DNA of 64,000 nt from an uncultured Tenacibaculum sp. (GCF_947495995.1 NZ_CANMAX010000001.1:310001-374000); one strand, 5' to 3'. Counted from the first letter of the stretch, positions 53,092-63,269 are shown. Notes: generated by a model not told the origin, from the letters alone. A program made the numbers and translations.

Positions 53092-53790
53092 CTAAACTTT
53101 TTCTTCAGATTTTTCCGTCACAAGATCATGATAATCCATTGTTACACTTTCTTCCTTTTTAACAACTGAAGTAACACTAACTGTTTCAACGAAAAAACGT
53201 TTCATTTTTGGAGAAACTTCAGGATCTTTTGAGTCATCTAAATGAAAAGCTAAAATACTTTCTTGTGTAAATCTTTCTCTTTCGTTCAACCAATCAGAAA
53301 ACCAATCTCTTCTTAATTGTTTCATTTCTTCAGTATACAATGTTGAACTTGACCAAATATGTGGTTCTTGAGATAATTTTTTAAAGGCTTTTTCTTCACC
53401 ATTCCAAACCAATTCGTAAGCTGTTAACAAATTATTCCAGTCAACTAAAACAATTGTAAATGGCTCTATATCGGTTAAATCTAAATCCTCAACATATTTT
53501 ACCGCATCGTCAGAAGTTAACAATTGTTTTACAATAATACCCCTACTGTGTCTGTACTTTGCTTTTTTCGTATGATTTTCGAAGCCTCCGTTAAGTAAAC
53601 AAACCAATCGATTTTTATCACTTAAACCAATCCAGGTTCCGCCAGCTAAACTATCCTTAGGGTAAAATAACTCAACTCCTCCCTCTATATATTTCTTCGG
53701 CTCAATGGTTTTTCTTTTTGGATCTTCATCTCTATTAGAGGTTAACATAAAATCATTATTCCCTAATGGCAAGTAAGTAACTGTACACAT
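53092..53790 (-). CDS. NRDE family protein (TANGO2-like)
   Basis: A 232-residue protein beginning MCTVTYLPLGNNDFMLTSNRDED, with the Asn-Arg-Asp-Glu signature and a Cys at position 2 that in this fold superfamily can be the N-terminal nucleophile after Met removal. GGTWIGLSDKNRLVCLLNGG and HSRGIIV are further family blocks. The eukaryotic relative is TANGO2, and the biochemical role is debated. It is divergent from pruA. Confidence 0.85.
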   Translation of the reverse strand: MCTVTYLPLGNNDFMLTSNRDEDPKRKTIEPKKYIEGGVELFYPKDSLAGGTWIGLSDKNRLVCLLNGGFENHTKKAKYRHSRGIIVKQLLTSDDAVKYVEDLDLTDIEPFTIVLVDWNNLLTAYELVWNGEEKAFKKLSQEPHIWSSSTLYTEEMKQLRRDWFSDWLNERERFTQESILAFHLDDSKDPEVSPKMKRFFVETVSVTSVVKKEESVTMDYHDLVTEKSEEKV

Positions 53791-53871
53791 TTATTCTCCC
53801 TTTAAATAATCTTTATTTATTATTTGTAGTAGCATTCTAAAAACTATCATTACAAAAAGATCTAAAAATTG

Positions 53872-53879
53872 TAACTTTG
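53872..53879 (+). promoter_or_regulatory. TAnnTTTG -7 promoter element of pruA
   Basis: TAACTTTG, with a predicted leader of about 40 nt before the ATG at 53923. Confidence 0.45.
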
Positions 53880-53922
53880 TTACACCAAAATTATCATATA
53901 TAAATTCAATACACAAACAACC

Positions 53923-55548
53923 ATGGGAAAAGGATTTTTCAATGTACCTATAGCTGTGAATGAACCTGTGAAAGCTTATGCTCCTGGTTCTCCAGAAAGA
54001 GAAAGCGCTTCTGCTCAATATAAAACGTACTTTAACGGTTCTGTTGATGTACCAATGTATATTGGAAGTGAAGAAATCAGAACAGGAAACACTAAAAACA
54101 TGACTCCTCCACATGATCACCAACACGTAGTTGGTCAATATCACGTAGGAGATAAAACTCATGCGCAAAAAGCTATCGATACTGCTTTAGAAGCTCGTAC
54201 AGAATGGGCTCAAATGCCATGGGAACAAAGAGCTGCAATCTTTTTACGCGCTGCTGAATTAATCGCTGGACCATACCGTGCAAAGATTAATGCTGCAACA
54301 ATGATTGCACAATCTAAAACTATTCACCAAGCAGAAATTGACGCTGCATGTGAGTTAATAGATTTCTTACGTTTTAACGTAGAATACATGTCTGATATTT
54401 ACAACGAGCAACCAAATTCTGATGATGGAATCTGGAACCGTGTAGAATATAGACCTTTGGAAGGATTTGTTTATGCTATTACTCCATTTAACTTTACTGC
54501 AATCGCTGCTAACTTACCAGCTTCTGCAGCAATGATGGGAAATACTGTAGTATGGAAACCTTCTGATAGCCAAATATTTTCTGCAAAAGTAATTGTAGAC
54601 GTATTTAAAGAAGCTGGAGTACCTGACGGAGTTATCAACGTTATTTATGGTGATCCAGTAGAAATTACTAATGTTGTGTTATCATCTCCAGATTTTGCTG
54701 GTTTACACTTCACAGGATCTACTTTTGTTTTCAAAGAATTATGGAAGAAAATTGGAGAAAACATTCACACATACAAAACTTACCCAAGAATTGTAGGAGA
54801 AACTGGTGGTAAAGATTTTATCGTTGCTCACCCTTCTGCAAACCCAAAGCAAGTTGCAACTGGAATTTCTCGTGGTGCTTTTGAATTCCAAGGACAAAAA
54901 TGTTCTGCTGCTTCGAGAGTATATTTACCTAAATCTATGGCTAATGAAGTTTTAGATTACGTTAAAGAAGATATCGCTTCTTTTAAAATGGGATCTCCAG
55001 AAGATATGAGCAACTTTATTACTGCTGTAATTCACGAAGGTTCTTTTGATAAGTTAGCAAAATATATCGATCAAGCTAAAGCTGATGATGATGCAGAAAT
55101 TTTTACTGGTGGTAACTACGATAAATCTAAAGGGTACTTTATCGAACCAACAGTAATTTTAGCTAAAGATCCAAAGTATACAACTATGGCTACTGAATTA
55201 TTCGGACCAGTAGTTACTATTTATATTTACGAAGATGCAGATTGGGCGCAAACTTTAGAGTTAGTAGACGGAACTTCTGAATACGCTTTAACTGGAGCAA
55301 TCTTCTCTACAGATAGATATGCAATTGCTGAAGCTACAAAAGCTTTAGAAAACTGTGCTGGTAATTTCTATATTAACGACAAACCAACTGGAGCCGTTGT
55401 AGGACAACAACCATTTGGAGGAGCTAGAGCATCTGGAACAAATGATAAAGCAGGATCTGCTCAAAACCTATTACGTTGGGTTTCTCCTAGATTAATCAAA
55501 GAAACTTTTGTTTCTCCAACAGATTATAGATATCCGTTTTTAGGTTAA
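53923..55548 (+). CDS. pruA: L-glutamate gamma-semialdehyde dehydrogenase
   Basis: A 541-residue aldehyde dehydrogenase that oxidises glutamate semialdehyde (from proline) to glutamate with NAD. The general base is Glu293 (VGETGGKDF) and the catalytic Cys is Cys327 (FQGQKCSAASR). NAD-binding parts include TPFNFTAIAANLP and FTGSTFVFKELW. The C-terminal PFGGARASGTNDKAGS segment is typical of PruA. The monofunctional form lacks the proline dehydrogenase domain fused in some proteobacteria. It has its own promoter and terminator. Confidence 0.95.
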   Translation: MGKGFFNVPIAVNEPVKAYAPGSPERESASAQYKTYFNGSVDVPMYIGSEEIRTGNTKNMTPPHDHQHVVGQYHVGDKTHAQKAIDTALEARTEWAQMPWEQRAAIFLRAAELIAGPYRAKINAATMIAQSKTIHQAEIDAACELIDFLRFNVEYMSDIYNEQPNSDDGIWNRVEYRPLEGFVYAITPFNFTAIAANLPASAAMMGNTVVWKPSDSQIFSAKVIVDVFKEAGVPDGVINVIYGDPVEITNVVLSSPDFAGLHFTGSTFVFKELWKKIGENIHTYKTYPRIVGETGGKDFIVAHPSANPKQVATGISRGAFEFQGQKCSAASRVYLPKSMANEVLDYVKEDIASFKMGSPEDMSNFITAVIHEGSFDKLAKYIDQAKADDDAEIFTGGNYDKSKGYFIEPTVILAKDPKYTTMATELFGPVVTIYIYEDADWAQTLELVDGTSEYALTGAIFSTDRYAIAEATKALENCAGNFYINDKPTGAVVGQQPFGGARASGTNDKAGSAQNLLRWVSPRLIKETFVSPTDYRYPFLG

Positions 55549-55572
55549 TTCTAGATAACAATATTTTTTTTA

Positions 55573-55600
55573 GAAGGTCAGAAATATTTCTGACCTTTTT
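55573..55600 (+). terminator. Terminator of pruA
   Basis: GAAGGTCAGAAA pairs with TTTCTGACC and the T-run across two bases, ending in TTTTTT, 25 bp after the stop. Confidence 0.85.
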
Positions 55601-55681
55601 TCGTTTATAACAAAAATGTCATTATTTTTACGGTAATGATTTTAATGTTAAAACATTAAAAATCAATCAAATCCCCAAATT

Positions 55682-57316
55682 ATGAATCATCTTAATGCAT
55701 ATACACAACCGTTAGGTTTGCGTAAGGCTAAGCATTTTTTGCGTAGAACTTCTTTTAATTACAGTAAAGAAACTTTAGAAGAATTTGCTACACTTACACC
55801 AGAAGAAGCCTTCGATAGATTAATACTTACTCAAAATAATCTTTGGACTGAACCTTACGATCCGAGACCTGAAGGCGCTCCTGATGGAAATTGGATATCT
55901 TCAACCGAACATCCTAATAGTTTTGACGGTCAATTTAGAAAAAGAAGAATTGTTACTTCTTGGTGGTGGTATAATGGAATGAATCAAAATTCCTTATTAC
56001 AAAAAATGACATTTTTCCTACACACATCTTTTACTGTTTCAAAAGATGATGGTTCTGGATCGTCAACACACTTTTTTGATCACATGCAACTTTTAGAAAA
56101 GTATGCTTTAGGAAATTTAAAAACATTATCGAAGAAAATAACCTTCGATAATTCGATGCTAGATTATCTTGATAATACTCAGAATAACTCTAACAATCCT
56201 AATGAAAATTATGCCAGAGAGTTCTTAGAGCTTTTTACCATTTTAAAAGCAGAACAGATTGGTAATGGTGATTATACAAATTATACAGAGTTAGATGTTC
56301 AACAGGCTGCGAAAGTTTTTTCTGGAATAAAAACACAAACAGATAGAACTATAATCGATCCTGAAACAAGTTTACCTATCGGTAGAATTGCTGTAAACAG
56401 ACACGATGAAGAGAACAAAACATTTAGCCATGCTTTTGATAATGCTGTAATTATTGGTAGAGACACTGAAATTGGTATTGTTGATGAACTTAGCGATTTT
56501 GTTGAAATGGTATTTGAAAAAGATGCCACAGCAATTTCTTTTACTCGTAAATTATACAGATATTTTGTAAAAAGTGAATGGAGTGATGAAACAGAAGAAA
56601 ATGTTATCAAACCATTAGCTGCTGAATTAAAATTAGGAGATTATGAAGTCTTACCTATTTTAAGGAAATTATTAACCTCTAATCATTTCTTTGATCTTGA
56701 TGATGGAAATGATAGTGATAATATTATTGGAAGTATCGTTAAAAGTCCGCTACAATTAATTAATGAAATTGTTTCATTCTTTAAAATGCGAATTCCTGAT
56801 CCTGCAACCGAAATTGAAGATTTTTATGACTTTTTCAATTTCGTTCATAGTATATTTTTGTCTGCTGGTGGAATGCAACTTTGGGCGCCAGATTCTGTAG
56901 CTGGTTATCCTGCGCATTATCAAAGTCCGGATTTTGATAGACATTGGTTTTCTTCAAACACAGTATTGGCTCGATATAATTTAATTGAGAGTCTTTTAAC
57001 TGGAAGAAATAAAATTCGATTTAACAACGATATTAAAGTTGAAATAAACATTGTTGATTTCATAAGCAACAATATTACAGAACCTTTACTCGCTAAAGAA
57101 TTAATTACAGAACTTGCAAACTTCTTGTATCCTGAAGCTATAAGTGACGAAAGAGTAGCATATTTTGCCGAAAACTTACTTGAAGGTTTCCCAGATTATT
57201 ACTGGACAGATGCTTGGTTAGCATATGGAAGAACTGGTGACGACACAGTCGTTAAATCCAGATTACATGCCTTGATGATACAAATGATCAATGCTCCTGA
57301 GTTTCAATTAATGTAA
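55682..57316 (+). CDS. DUF1800 family protein
   Basis: A 544-residue protein of the DUF1800 family. The opening LGLRKAKHFLRRTSFNYSKETLEEF, the central NPNENYAREFLELFTI and the C-terminal GGMQLWAPDSVAGYPAHYQSPDFDRHW are family blocks. No signal peptide is evident. Proteins of this family are usually encoded beside a DUF1501 partner, as here (23 bp apart). The shared function is not established, although a role in handling a secreted or surface substrate has been suggested by the export signals of the partner. Confidence 0.88.
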   Translation: MNHLNAYTQPLGLRKAKHFLRRTSFNYSKETLEEFATLTPEEAFDRLILTQNNLWTEPYDPRPEGAPDGNWISSTEHPNSFDGQFRKRRIVTSWWWYNGMNQNSLLQKMTFFLHTSFTVSKDDGSGSSTHFFDHMQLLEKYALGNLKTLSKKITFDNSMLDYLDNTQNNSNNPNENYAREFLELFTILKAEQIGNGDYTNYTELDVQQAAKVFSGIKTQTDRTIIDPETSLPIGRIAVNRHDEENKTFSHAFDNAVIIGRDTEIGIVDELSDFVEMVFEKDATAISFTRKLYRYFVKSEWSDETEENVIKPLAAELKLGDYEVLPILRKLLTSNHFFDLDDGNDSDNIIGSIVKSPLQLINEIVSFFKMRIPDPATEIEDFYDFFNFVHSIFLSAGGMQLWAPDSVAGYPAHYQSPDFDRHWFSSNTVLARYNLIESLLTGRNKIRFNNDIKVEINIVDFISNNITEPLLAKELITELANFLYPEAISDERVAYFAENLLEGFPDYYWTDAWLAYGRTGDDTVVKSRLHALMIQMINAPEFQLM

Positions 57317-57339
57317 TACAACATCCCCAAAACTTAATC

Positions 57340-58974
57340 ATGAAAAGAAGAAATTTCATAAAATTAGCAACAGCAAGCTCTGCTTTAGGTTTAATGCCTA
57401 TGGAGTTAAGTGCTTTATTAAAAAATATTGATTTACCTTTCGATTGCGGCGATATATCCAACCGAAAACTTGTTCTTGTAAATTTAGTAGGTGGTAACGA
57501 TGGTTTAAACACAACTATTCCGATAAATGTTTACGACCAATACGCAAACTTACGACCAACAATTAAAGTTCCTAATTCTGGAGCTAACGGATTCATTAGA
57601 TTAGATACAACTTTAGCAGACGATCAACAATTAGGATTACACCCAGCTTTAACTGGTTTTAAATCTTTATACGATGAAGGAAATCTAAGAATATTACAGT
57701 CTGTAGGATATCCTTCTTTAAACAAAAGTCATTTTGCTTCTAAAGATATTTACTCTACCGGAAATGATGGAAATAGTTGGACTAACGGAAAAGATTCTGG
57801 ATGGGTAGGTAGATTTATGGAGAAGTTTTATCCAGATCAAGTAGAAGCATCTTATCCACTAGGTGTTCAAATGGGTTCTTCAAAAACCGAGCTTGGTTTT
57901 CACGGAGCTGAAGAGCATGGATTATCTATAAATATCACAGGACAAGATCCTGCGGGTTACTTTACTGAAATTAGTACTTTAGGTGGTGATCCTCCTACTA
58001 TGATTCCTAATTCAGATTTCGGAACAGAATTGAATTATATTATTGATGTAAATAAAACCTCAAATAAATACTCGAAAGCAATATCTGATGCTTTTGAAAA
58101 CGGAAAAAATGTTGCAACATATGAAGACAACAACCTTTCTGACCAATTAAAAACTGTTGCTCGTTTAATTAGCGGTGGACTACAGTCTAAAGTTTACTTA
58201 GTTAGTATCGGTGGATTTGACACACACAACAGTCAAATTGAAACTAACGGAGATATTAAAGGTAAACATCATGAATTATTAACTGAAGTTTCTACTGCGA
58301 TTGAATCTTTTGTTAAAGATGTGAACGAACAATCTTTAGGTGACGATATCGTTGGACTAACATATTCTGAATTTGGTAGAAAAGCCAAAGAAAACGGAAA
58401 CTTAGGTACAGATCATGGAGAAATTGCTCCAATGTTTATTTTTGGAAAACCAGTAAACGGAGGAGTTTCTGGTGTTAATGTTGATTTATCTGAAGCAACT
58501 AGCGATAACAACTACCAAGTAGAAACTGTACAGTTTGACTACAGACAAACACTTGCTACATTATTACAAGATTATTTAGGAGCTGCAGACAGTGTTATCG
58601 ATAATACATTTTTCAACTACAGTAATAATTTAAGTTTTGTTGAACAAAAGATTCCTGACATGATTAAAGCTTCGCATTCTATTGCAACAGGATGTATAGC
58701 TCCACCTCCACCACCAGAACCAGACGGATCAAGTAAAAGTTGGTTTGTATTTCCAAATCCATTTACAGACAAACTGAACTTAAACACACTATATGAATTA
58801 CCTGGATTACAGTATAGATTATACAATTACAGAGGAAAGTTAATTATGCAAGGACAAAAACAAAGCATAAATAATGCTGTTGTTATCGATGTTCCTTCTC
58901 TTGCTTCTGGGATCTATTTCTTACAAGTTGAAAGTGGTGGAAATACAGAAAACCACAAACTTTTCAGAATGTAA
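57340..58974 (+). CDS. DUF1501 family protein with Tat-like signal and T9SS sorting domain
   Basis: A 544-residue exported protein. The start MKRRNFIKLATASSALGL has the twin-arginine pattern of a Tat signal. The DUF1501 core shows LVNLVGGNDGLNTTIP, HPALTGFKSLYDEG and GGFDTHNSQIE, and SEFGRKAKENGNLGTDHGE is a sulfatase-like metal-site signature. A PPPPPEP linker is followed by a 75-residue type A T9SS sorting domain (WFVFPNPFTDKLNLN to NHKLFRM). So it seems to cross the inner membrane by Tat and the outer membrane by T9SS. It pairs with the DUF1800 gene. Confidence 0.9.
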   Translation: MKRRNFIKLATASSALGLMPMELSALLKNIDLPFDCGDISNRKLVLVNLVGGNDGLNTTIPINVYDQYANLRPTIKVPNSGANGFIRLDTTLADDQQLGLHPALTGFKSLYDEGNLRILQSVGYPSLNKSHFASKDIYSTGNDGNSWTNGKDSGWVGRFMEKFYPDQVEASYPLGVQMGSSKTELGFHGAEEHGLSINITGQDPAGYFTEISTLGGDPPTMIPNSDFGTELNYIIDVNKTSNKYSKAISDAFENGKNVATYEDNNLSDQLKTVARLISGGLQSKVYLVSIGGFDTHNSQIETNGDIKGKHHELLTEVSTAIESFVKDVNEQSLGDDIVGLTYSEFGRKAKENGNLGTDHGEIAPMFIFGKPVNGGVSGVNVDLSEATSDNNYQVETVQFDYRQTLATLLQDYLGAADSVIDNTFFNYSNNLSFVEQKIPDMIKASHSIATGCIAPPPPPEPDGSSKSWFVFPNPFTDKLNLNTLYELPGLQYRLYNYRGKLIMQGQKQSINNAVVIDVPSLASGIYFLQVESGGNTENHKLFRM

Positions 58975-58997
58975 AAACAACTTATTTATAATAACTT

Positions 58998-59040
58998 AAA
59001 GAGCCAATTAATATAAAATTTATTTTAATTGGCTTTTTTT
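58998..59040 (+). terminator. Terminator of the DUF1800-DUF1501 operon
   Basis: AAAGAGCCAATTAA pairs with TTAATTGGCTTTTTT around a loop of about 13 nt. The remaining part of this intergenic stretch (to 59220) is AT-rich and shows no further feature I can name. Confidence 0.75.
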
Positions 59041-59220
59041 ATACATTTAATTTTTAACTCGTTACCCAAACAAAACAGTCTAAAAGCAACTGAATTGCGT
59101 TATTTTTTATTAATTTCCCTTTCATTAACTTTTTTTTAACTAACCAAAACTTTTAAACATACTCTTATATTAAGTTATTTACATAACAATCTATATTTTT
59201 TTCAACCAAACGAATTTCTA

Positions 59221-62200
59221 ATGAGAAAGCATCTAAAACTATTTGTTGCTGTATTAGCACTAACTTCGCTGATGGCAACCGCACAAGAAACCAGACTTTT
59301 AAGACAACCCACAATTTCAAAAAACCAAATTACTTTTGCGTACGGTGGAGATATCTGGACTACAAATCTAAACACTAATCAAACTGTAAGATTAACTTCA
59401 ACCCAGGCCGTTGAAAGTAATCCACATATTTCTCCAGATGGTAAATGGGTGGCTTTTACTTCTAATCGATTTGGAAGAAATGATGTTTTTATCGTTGCTA
59501 TCTCTGGAGGAGAAGCTAAAAGATTAACTTGGCATTCTTCTGGCTCTAGTGCTCGTGGCTGGACTAACGATGGAAAACAAGTGCTTTTCGCTTCGTCAAG
59601 AAATACAGCACCTAGACCTTATAATAAATTATATACAATTTCTGTTAAAGGCGGACCCGCTACGAAAGTTGCAGATCAATGGGCTTTTTCAGGTTCTTAT
59701 TCACCTGACGGAAAAAAGATGACTATCGATCGAATGTCTCGTTGGGATACAGAATGGAGAGATTATAGAGGAGGACAAAACACACCTCTTGTTATATTAG
59801 ATCTTAAAACACAAGAAGAAATTTTAATTCCAAACAACAAAACAACAGACAAACAACCTATTTGGATTAAAGACAAAATCTATTTTCTTTCTGATAGAAC
59901 ACATACGGCAAATATTTGGTCTTACGACACAAAAACTAAAGCCGTTAAGAAACTTACCAATTTTAATGGTACAGCCGTAAAGTCTTTAAGTGGTGATGAC
60001 AATAAATTAATCTTCGAACAAAACGGACAACTTCACACTTTAGACCTTAACACAAATAAAGAAACTCGAATTAAAATTCAAATTAAAGGAGATTTCCCTT
60101 GGACAGCTACTAAATGGGAAAACGTAAATTCTAGAGTAGATTTTGCTAGTATTTCTCCTAATGGTAAAAGGGTTTTAATGAGCGCTAGAGGTGATATTTT
60201 TACTGCACCGGTAGAGTTTGGAGATTCAAGAAACATTTCTCAATCTTCTGGAGCTGCAGATAGAGCTCCAATTTGGTCTCCTAAAGGAAATGAAATCGCT
60301 TGGTTTACTGATAAAGAAAGAAAAAAATACAGTTTATACATTACAAATCAAGATGGAACTGAGATTAAAAAAAATATTTCAATAGGTGTTTCAAAAATGG
60401 CTTGGAATCCCGTTTGGTCTCCTGACGGAAAATATATCGCTTTCACAGACGATGACACTAGAATTCGAGTTGTAAACCTTGAAACAGAAAAAGTACAAAC
60501 AATTGATAATGCCGGAACAAATCTTGAAAGAGGAAGGTTAGGTGTTACTTGGTCTCCGGATTCTAACTGGCTAGCTTATGCAAAAGCTGGAGACAACTCT
60601 TTGCGACAAATAAAAATTTGGTCTGTAAAAACTGGAAAAACAACAGCAATCACTAATAATTTTGCCGATTCTTTCTCTCCTGCATGGGATTTAGACCATA
60701 AACATCTTTATTTTCTTGCAAGTACAGATTTAGCTTTAAGATCTGGTTGGGCAAACACAAGTTCTATGACTGCAAGACCAAATTATGCAGCTTACATTGT
60801 TAACTTAAACAAAAAAGATGATTCTCCTTTTAAAGCTAAAAGTGACGAAGAAACTGTAAAAGAAGAGAGCAAAAAAGATAAAACTCCTAAAAAGAAAGGA
60901 AATAAAAAGCCTAAAAAATCTAAAAAGGAAATTACTATAGATTTTGATGGTATTGCTAGAAGAATCTTACCATTACCAATGCCTAGTGGTTCTTATTTTT
61001 CGATTGATGCAGGACCAAGTGGATTTGCTTTTGTTTCTGATAGAAGTGCTGTTCATAAGTTTGATTTAAAGAAACTAAAATCAAAAGAGTTCGGAAAAAG
61101 AATTCGTATTCGAGCTATTTCTCCAAATGGAAAACATATGCTTCTTTCTTCAGGAAGAACTTGGAAAGTGATAAAAACTACTGCTCCAAATGCCAAAGCT
61201 GCTAAAACTGTAAAAATTGACTTTAACATGAAGTTAGACAGACTTAGCGAATGGAACCAAATGTTTGAAGAAGCTTGGCGATATGAACGTGATTATTTCT
61301 ATGATCCAAACTTACATGGTAGAAGTTGGGGATTAGTTTACAAGAGATATCAACCTTTAGTAAAACACATCAGACATCGTTCAGATTTAAATTATATTTT
61401 GGATCAAGTTAATGGAGAATTATCTGTTGGACATAGTTTTGTTCGTGGTGGAGATTTCCCAAAAACAGATCGTTCTTCTGGTGGTTTATTAGGAGCTGAT
61501 TTCAATATCAAAAATAATAGATGGCAAATTGAAAGAATTTATACTTCTGAAAGTTGGAACCCAGGATTAAACGGACCTTTAGATCAACCTGGCATGAATA
61601 TTAAAGAAGGTTATTATTTAGTTGGAATCAACAATAATGAAATCACTTCAAAAGATAACATTTATCAATTTTTAGACGGAACAGCAAATAAGCAAACTGT
61701 AATTCATATTAACTCTACACCTACGTTTAAAGGTTCCTGGAAAGAAATTGTAAAACCTATTAGAAATGAAAATTCTTTAAGACAAAGAACTTGGGTTGAA
61801 GACAATCGTCGTTTAGTTGATAAATTATCTGGCGGAAAACTTGCTTACATCTGGGTACCAAACACTAGTGGAGCTGGTTTTGTTTCTTTTAACAGGTATT
61901 TCTTTGCTCAACAAGATAAAGAAGGAGCTGTTATCGATGAGCGTTTTAATGGTGGTGGTTTATTAGATGACTATATGGTAGATCTAATGACCAGAAAACC
62001 AAGAGCTGCACTTACAAACGAAGTCCCTAATGGAAAACCGATGCGTTTACCAGCTGGGATTTTAGGCCCTAAAGTTTTATTAATAAACGAACTTGCAGGT
62101 TCTGGTGGAGATTATTTCCCTTGGGTATTTAGACAACAAAAAGCTGGATTATTGATTGGCGCTACAACATGGGGAGGTTTAGTAAAATCATCTACACATT

Positions 62201-62445
62201 ATCGCTTAATTGATGGTGGTTCACTTACAGCTCCTGATAATGCTGTTTTCGATCCTGTGAAAAACGAATGGATTGCAGAAAACACAGGTGTGGAACCAGA
62301 TATTTTTGTTCGTCAAGATGCTTTATCGCTTTCTCAAGGTAAAGATCCGCAATTAGAGCGTGCCGTAAAAGAAGCGCTAAAACAATTAAAAGGAAATTTA
62401 AAAATTACAGTACCTAAATTTCCAACACCTACAAAATCGAACTAA
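59221..62445 (+). CDS. Tricorn-like S41 family protease
   Basis: A 1074-residue exported protease with signal peptide (about 1-21, ending MATAQ). Beta-propeller repeats of the PD40 type fill about 30-520 (ISPDGKWVAFTSNR and WSPDGKYIAFTDD). A Lys-rich insert follows (about 540-578), then the second propeller remainder, a PDZ-like domain (about 750-840) and the S41 catalytic domain. By comparison with tricorn proteases, His738, Ser961 (AGSGGDYFPW) and Glu1025 (GVEPDI) form the active site. Such enzymes degrade peptides in the periplasm. The gene is monocistronic, with a terminator 17 bp after its stop. Confidence 0.9.
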   Translation: MRKHLKLFVAVLALTSLMATAQETRLLRQPTISKNQITFAYGGDIWTTNLNTNQTVRLTSTQAVESNPHISPDGKWVAFTSNRFGRNDVFIVAISGGEAKRLTWHSSGSSARGWTNDGKQVLFASSRNTAPRPYNKLYTISVKGGPATKVADQWAFSGSYSPDGKKMTIDRMSRWDTEWRDYRGGQNTPLVILDLKTQEEILIPNNKTTDKQPIWIKDKIYFLSDRTHTANIWSYDTKTKAVKKLTNFNGTAVKSLSGDDNKLIFEQNGQLHTLDLNTNKETRIKIQIKGDFPWTATKWENVNSRVDFASISPNGKRVLMSARGDIFTAPVEFGDSRNISQSSGAADRAPIWSPKGNEIAWFTDKERKKYSLYITNQDGTEIKKNISIGVSKMAWNPVWSPDGKYIAFTDDDTRIRVVNLETEKVQTIDNAGTNLERGRLGVTWSPDSNWLAYAKAGDNSLRQIKIWSVKTGKTTAITNNFADSFSPAWDLDHKHLYFLASTDLALRSGWANTSSMTARPNYAAYIVNLNKKDDSPFKAKSDEETVKEESKKDKTPKKKGNKKPKKSKKEITIDFDGIARRILPLPMPSGSYFSIDAGPSGFAFVSDRSAVHKFDLKKLKSKEFGKRIRIRAISPNGKHMLLSSGRTWKVIKTTAPNAKAAKTVKIDFNMKLDRLSEWNQMFEEAWRYERDYFYDPNLHGRSWGLVYKRYQPLVKHIRHRSDLNYILDQVNGELSVGHSFVRGGDFPKTDRSSGGLLGADFNIKNNRWQIERIYTSESWNPGLNGPLDQPGMNIKEGYYLVGINNNEITSKDNIYQFLDGTANKQTVIHINSTPTFKGSWKEIVKPIRNENSLRQRTWVEDNRRLVDKLSGGKLAYIWVPNTSGAGFVSFNRYFFAQQDKEGAVIDERFNGGGLLDDYMVDLMTRKPRAALTNEVPNGKPMRLPAGILGPKVLLINELAGSGGDYFPWVFRQQKAGLLIGATTWGGLVKSSTHYRLIDGGSLTAPDNAVFDPVKNEWIAENTGVEPDIFVRQDALSLSQGKDPQLERAVKEALKQLKGNLKITVPKFPTPTKSN

Positions 62446-62461
62446 TAAATAGATTTTAAAT

Positions 62462-62495
62462 AAAAAGACCAGAGATTATATCTTCTGGTCTTTTT
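62462..62495. terminator. Two-way terminator between the tricorn-like protease and rsmG
   Basis: AAAAAGACCAGA pairs with TCTGGTCTTTTT. A and T runs on the two sides serve both convergent genes. Confidence 0.85.
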
Positions 62496-62497
62496 AT

Positions 62498-63127
62498 TTA
62501 TCCTTTGAATTTTATTGGTAAATGCACTACTTTTTTGGTTTCGAAGAAATCTTCTTCAAAAAAATCTGGCAAATCGTAAATTGTAGCTTTCGGGAACTTC
62601 GCTAACTCTTCAGTTAAATCTCCTCCTTTTAAATACAAAATTCCGTTTTTTAATTCGTGGTTTTGTTTCTTTTGAACTTTATTCTTTACCCATCTATGAA
62701 AAGTTTCCATTTGAGCAACTGCTCTACTTACTATAAAGTCATAAATTTCATCAACCTCTTCTACTCTTCCGTGTGTCGTTTTTACATTTTCTAATCCTAA
62801 ACCTTCTACAACTTCATTTACAACTTTAATCTTTTTTCCGATAGAATCTACTAAATGAAATTTCGTTTCAGGAAATAAAATAGCTAAAGGTACACCAGGG
62901 AAACCTCCTCCTGTTCCTACATCCATTACACTAGTTCCTGGCTGAAATTCCATCACTTTTGCTATACCTAAAGAATGTAGTACATGACGTAGATACAGTT
63001 CATCAATATCTTTTCTAGAAACAACATTAATTTTTAGGTTCCAATCTTCATATAATTCCTGTAAAAGTGTAAATTGGCGTAACTGATTTTCAGTTAAATC
63101 AGGAAAGTATTTTAAAATGATATCCAT
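62498..63127 (-). CDS. rsmG: 16S rRNA (guanine527-N7)-methyltransferase RsmG
   Basis: A 209-residue AdoMet-dependent enzyme that methylates G527 of 16S rRNA. The opening is FPDLTENQLRQFTLLQELYEDWN. The AdoMet loop is MDVGTGGGFPGVPLAI, and the substrate part includes NVVSRKDIDELYLRHVLHSL and IVSRAVAQM. The start is the ATG giving MDIILKYFPDL. A 22-codon upstream extension spans the promoter TACTTTTG at 63146-63153 and is rejected. It is divergent from the desaturase gene. Confidence 0.95.
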   Translation of the reverse strand: MDIILKYFPDLTENQLRQFTLLQELYEDWNLKINVVSRKDIDELYLRHVLHSLGIAKVMEFQPGTSVMDVGTGGGFPGVPLAILFPETKFHLVDSIGKKIKVVNEVVEGLGLENVKTTHGRVEEVDEIYDFIVSRAVAQMETFHRWVKNKVQKKQNHELKNGILYLKGGDLTEELAKFPKATIYDLPDFFEEDFFETKKVVHLPIKFKG

Positions 63128-63145
63128 GCTATTATATTTGCGAGA

Positions 63146-63153
63146 CAAAAGTA
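63146..63153 (-). promoter_or_regulatory. TAnnTTTG -7 promoter element of rsmG
   Basis: TACTTTTG on the minus strand, with a predicted leader of about 15 nt to the ATG at 63127. This supports the shorter start. Confidence 0.5.
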
Positions 63154-63269
63154 ATAACAATTGTTGTATATAGTTAAGATTTTTACAAATCAATAATTAT
63201 CGTTAAAAACTTTCGTTATCAGAAAAACATGAACGAAAAACACTTATTTTTACCCCATTAAATTACGAC

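Noticed and set aside
53791..54168. 125-codon frame antisense to the start of pruA
   Set aside because: Ser/Phe/Arg-rich translation without family features; the opposite strand is a clear dehydrogenase.
63128..63193. 22-codon extension of rsmG
   Set aside because: Covers a TACTTTTG element; the family begins near MDIILKYFPDL.
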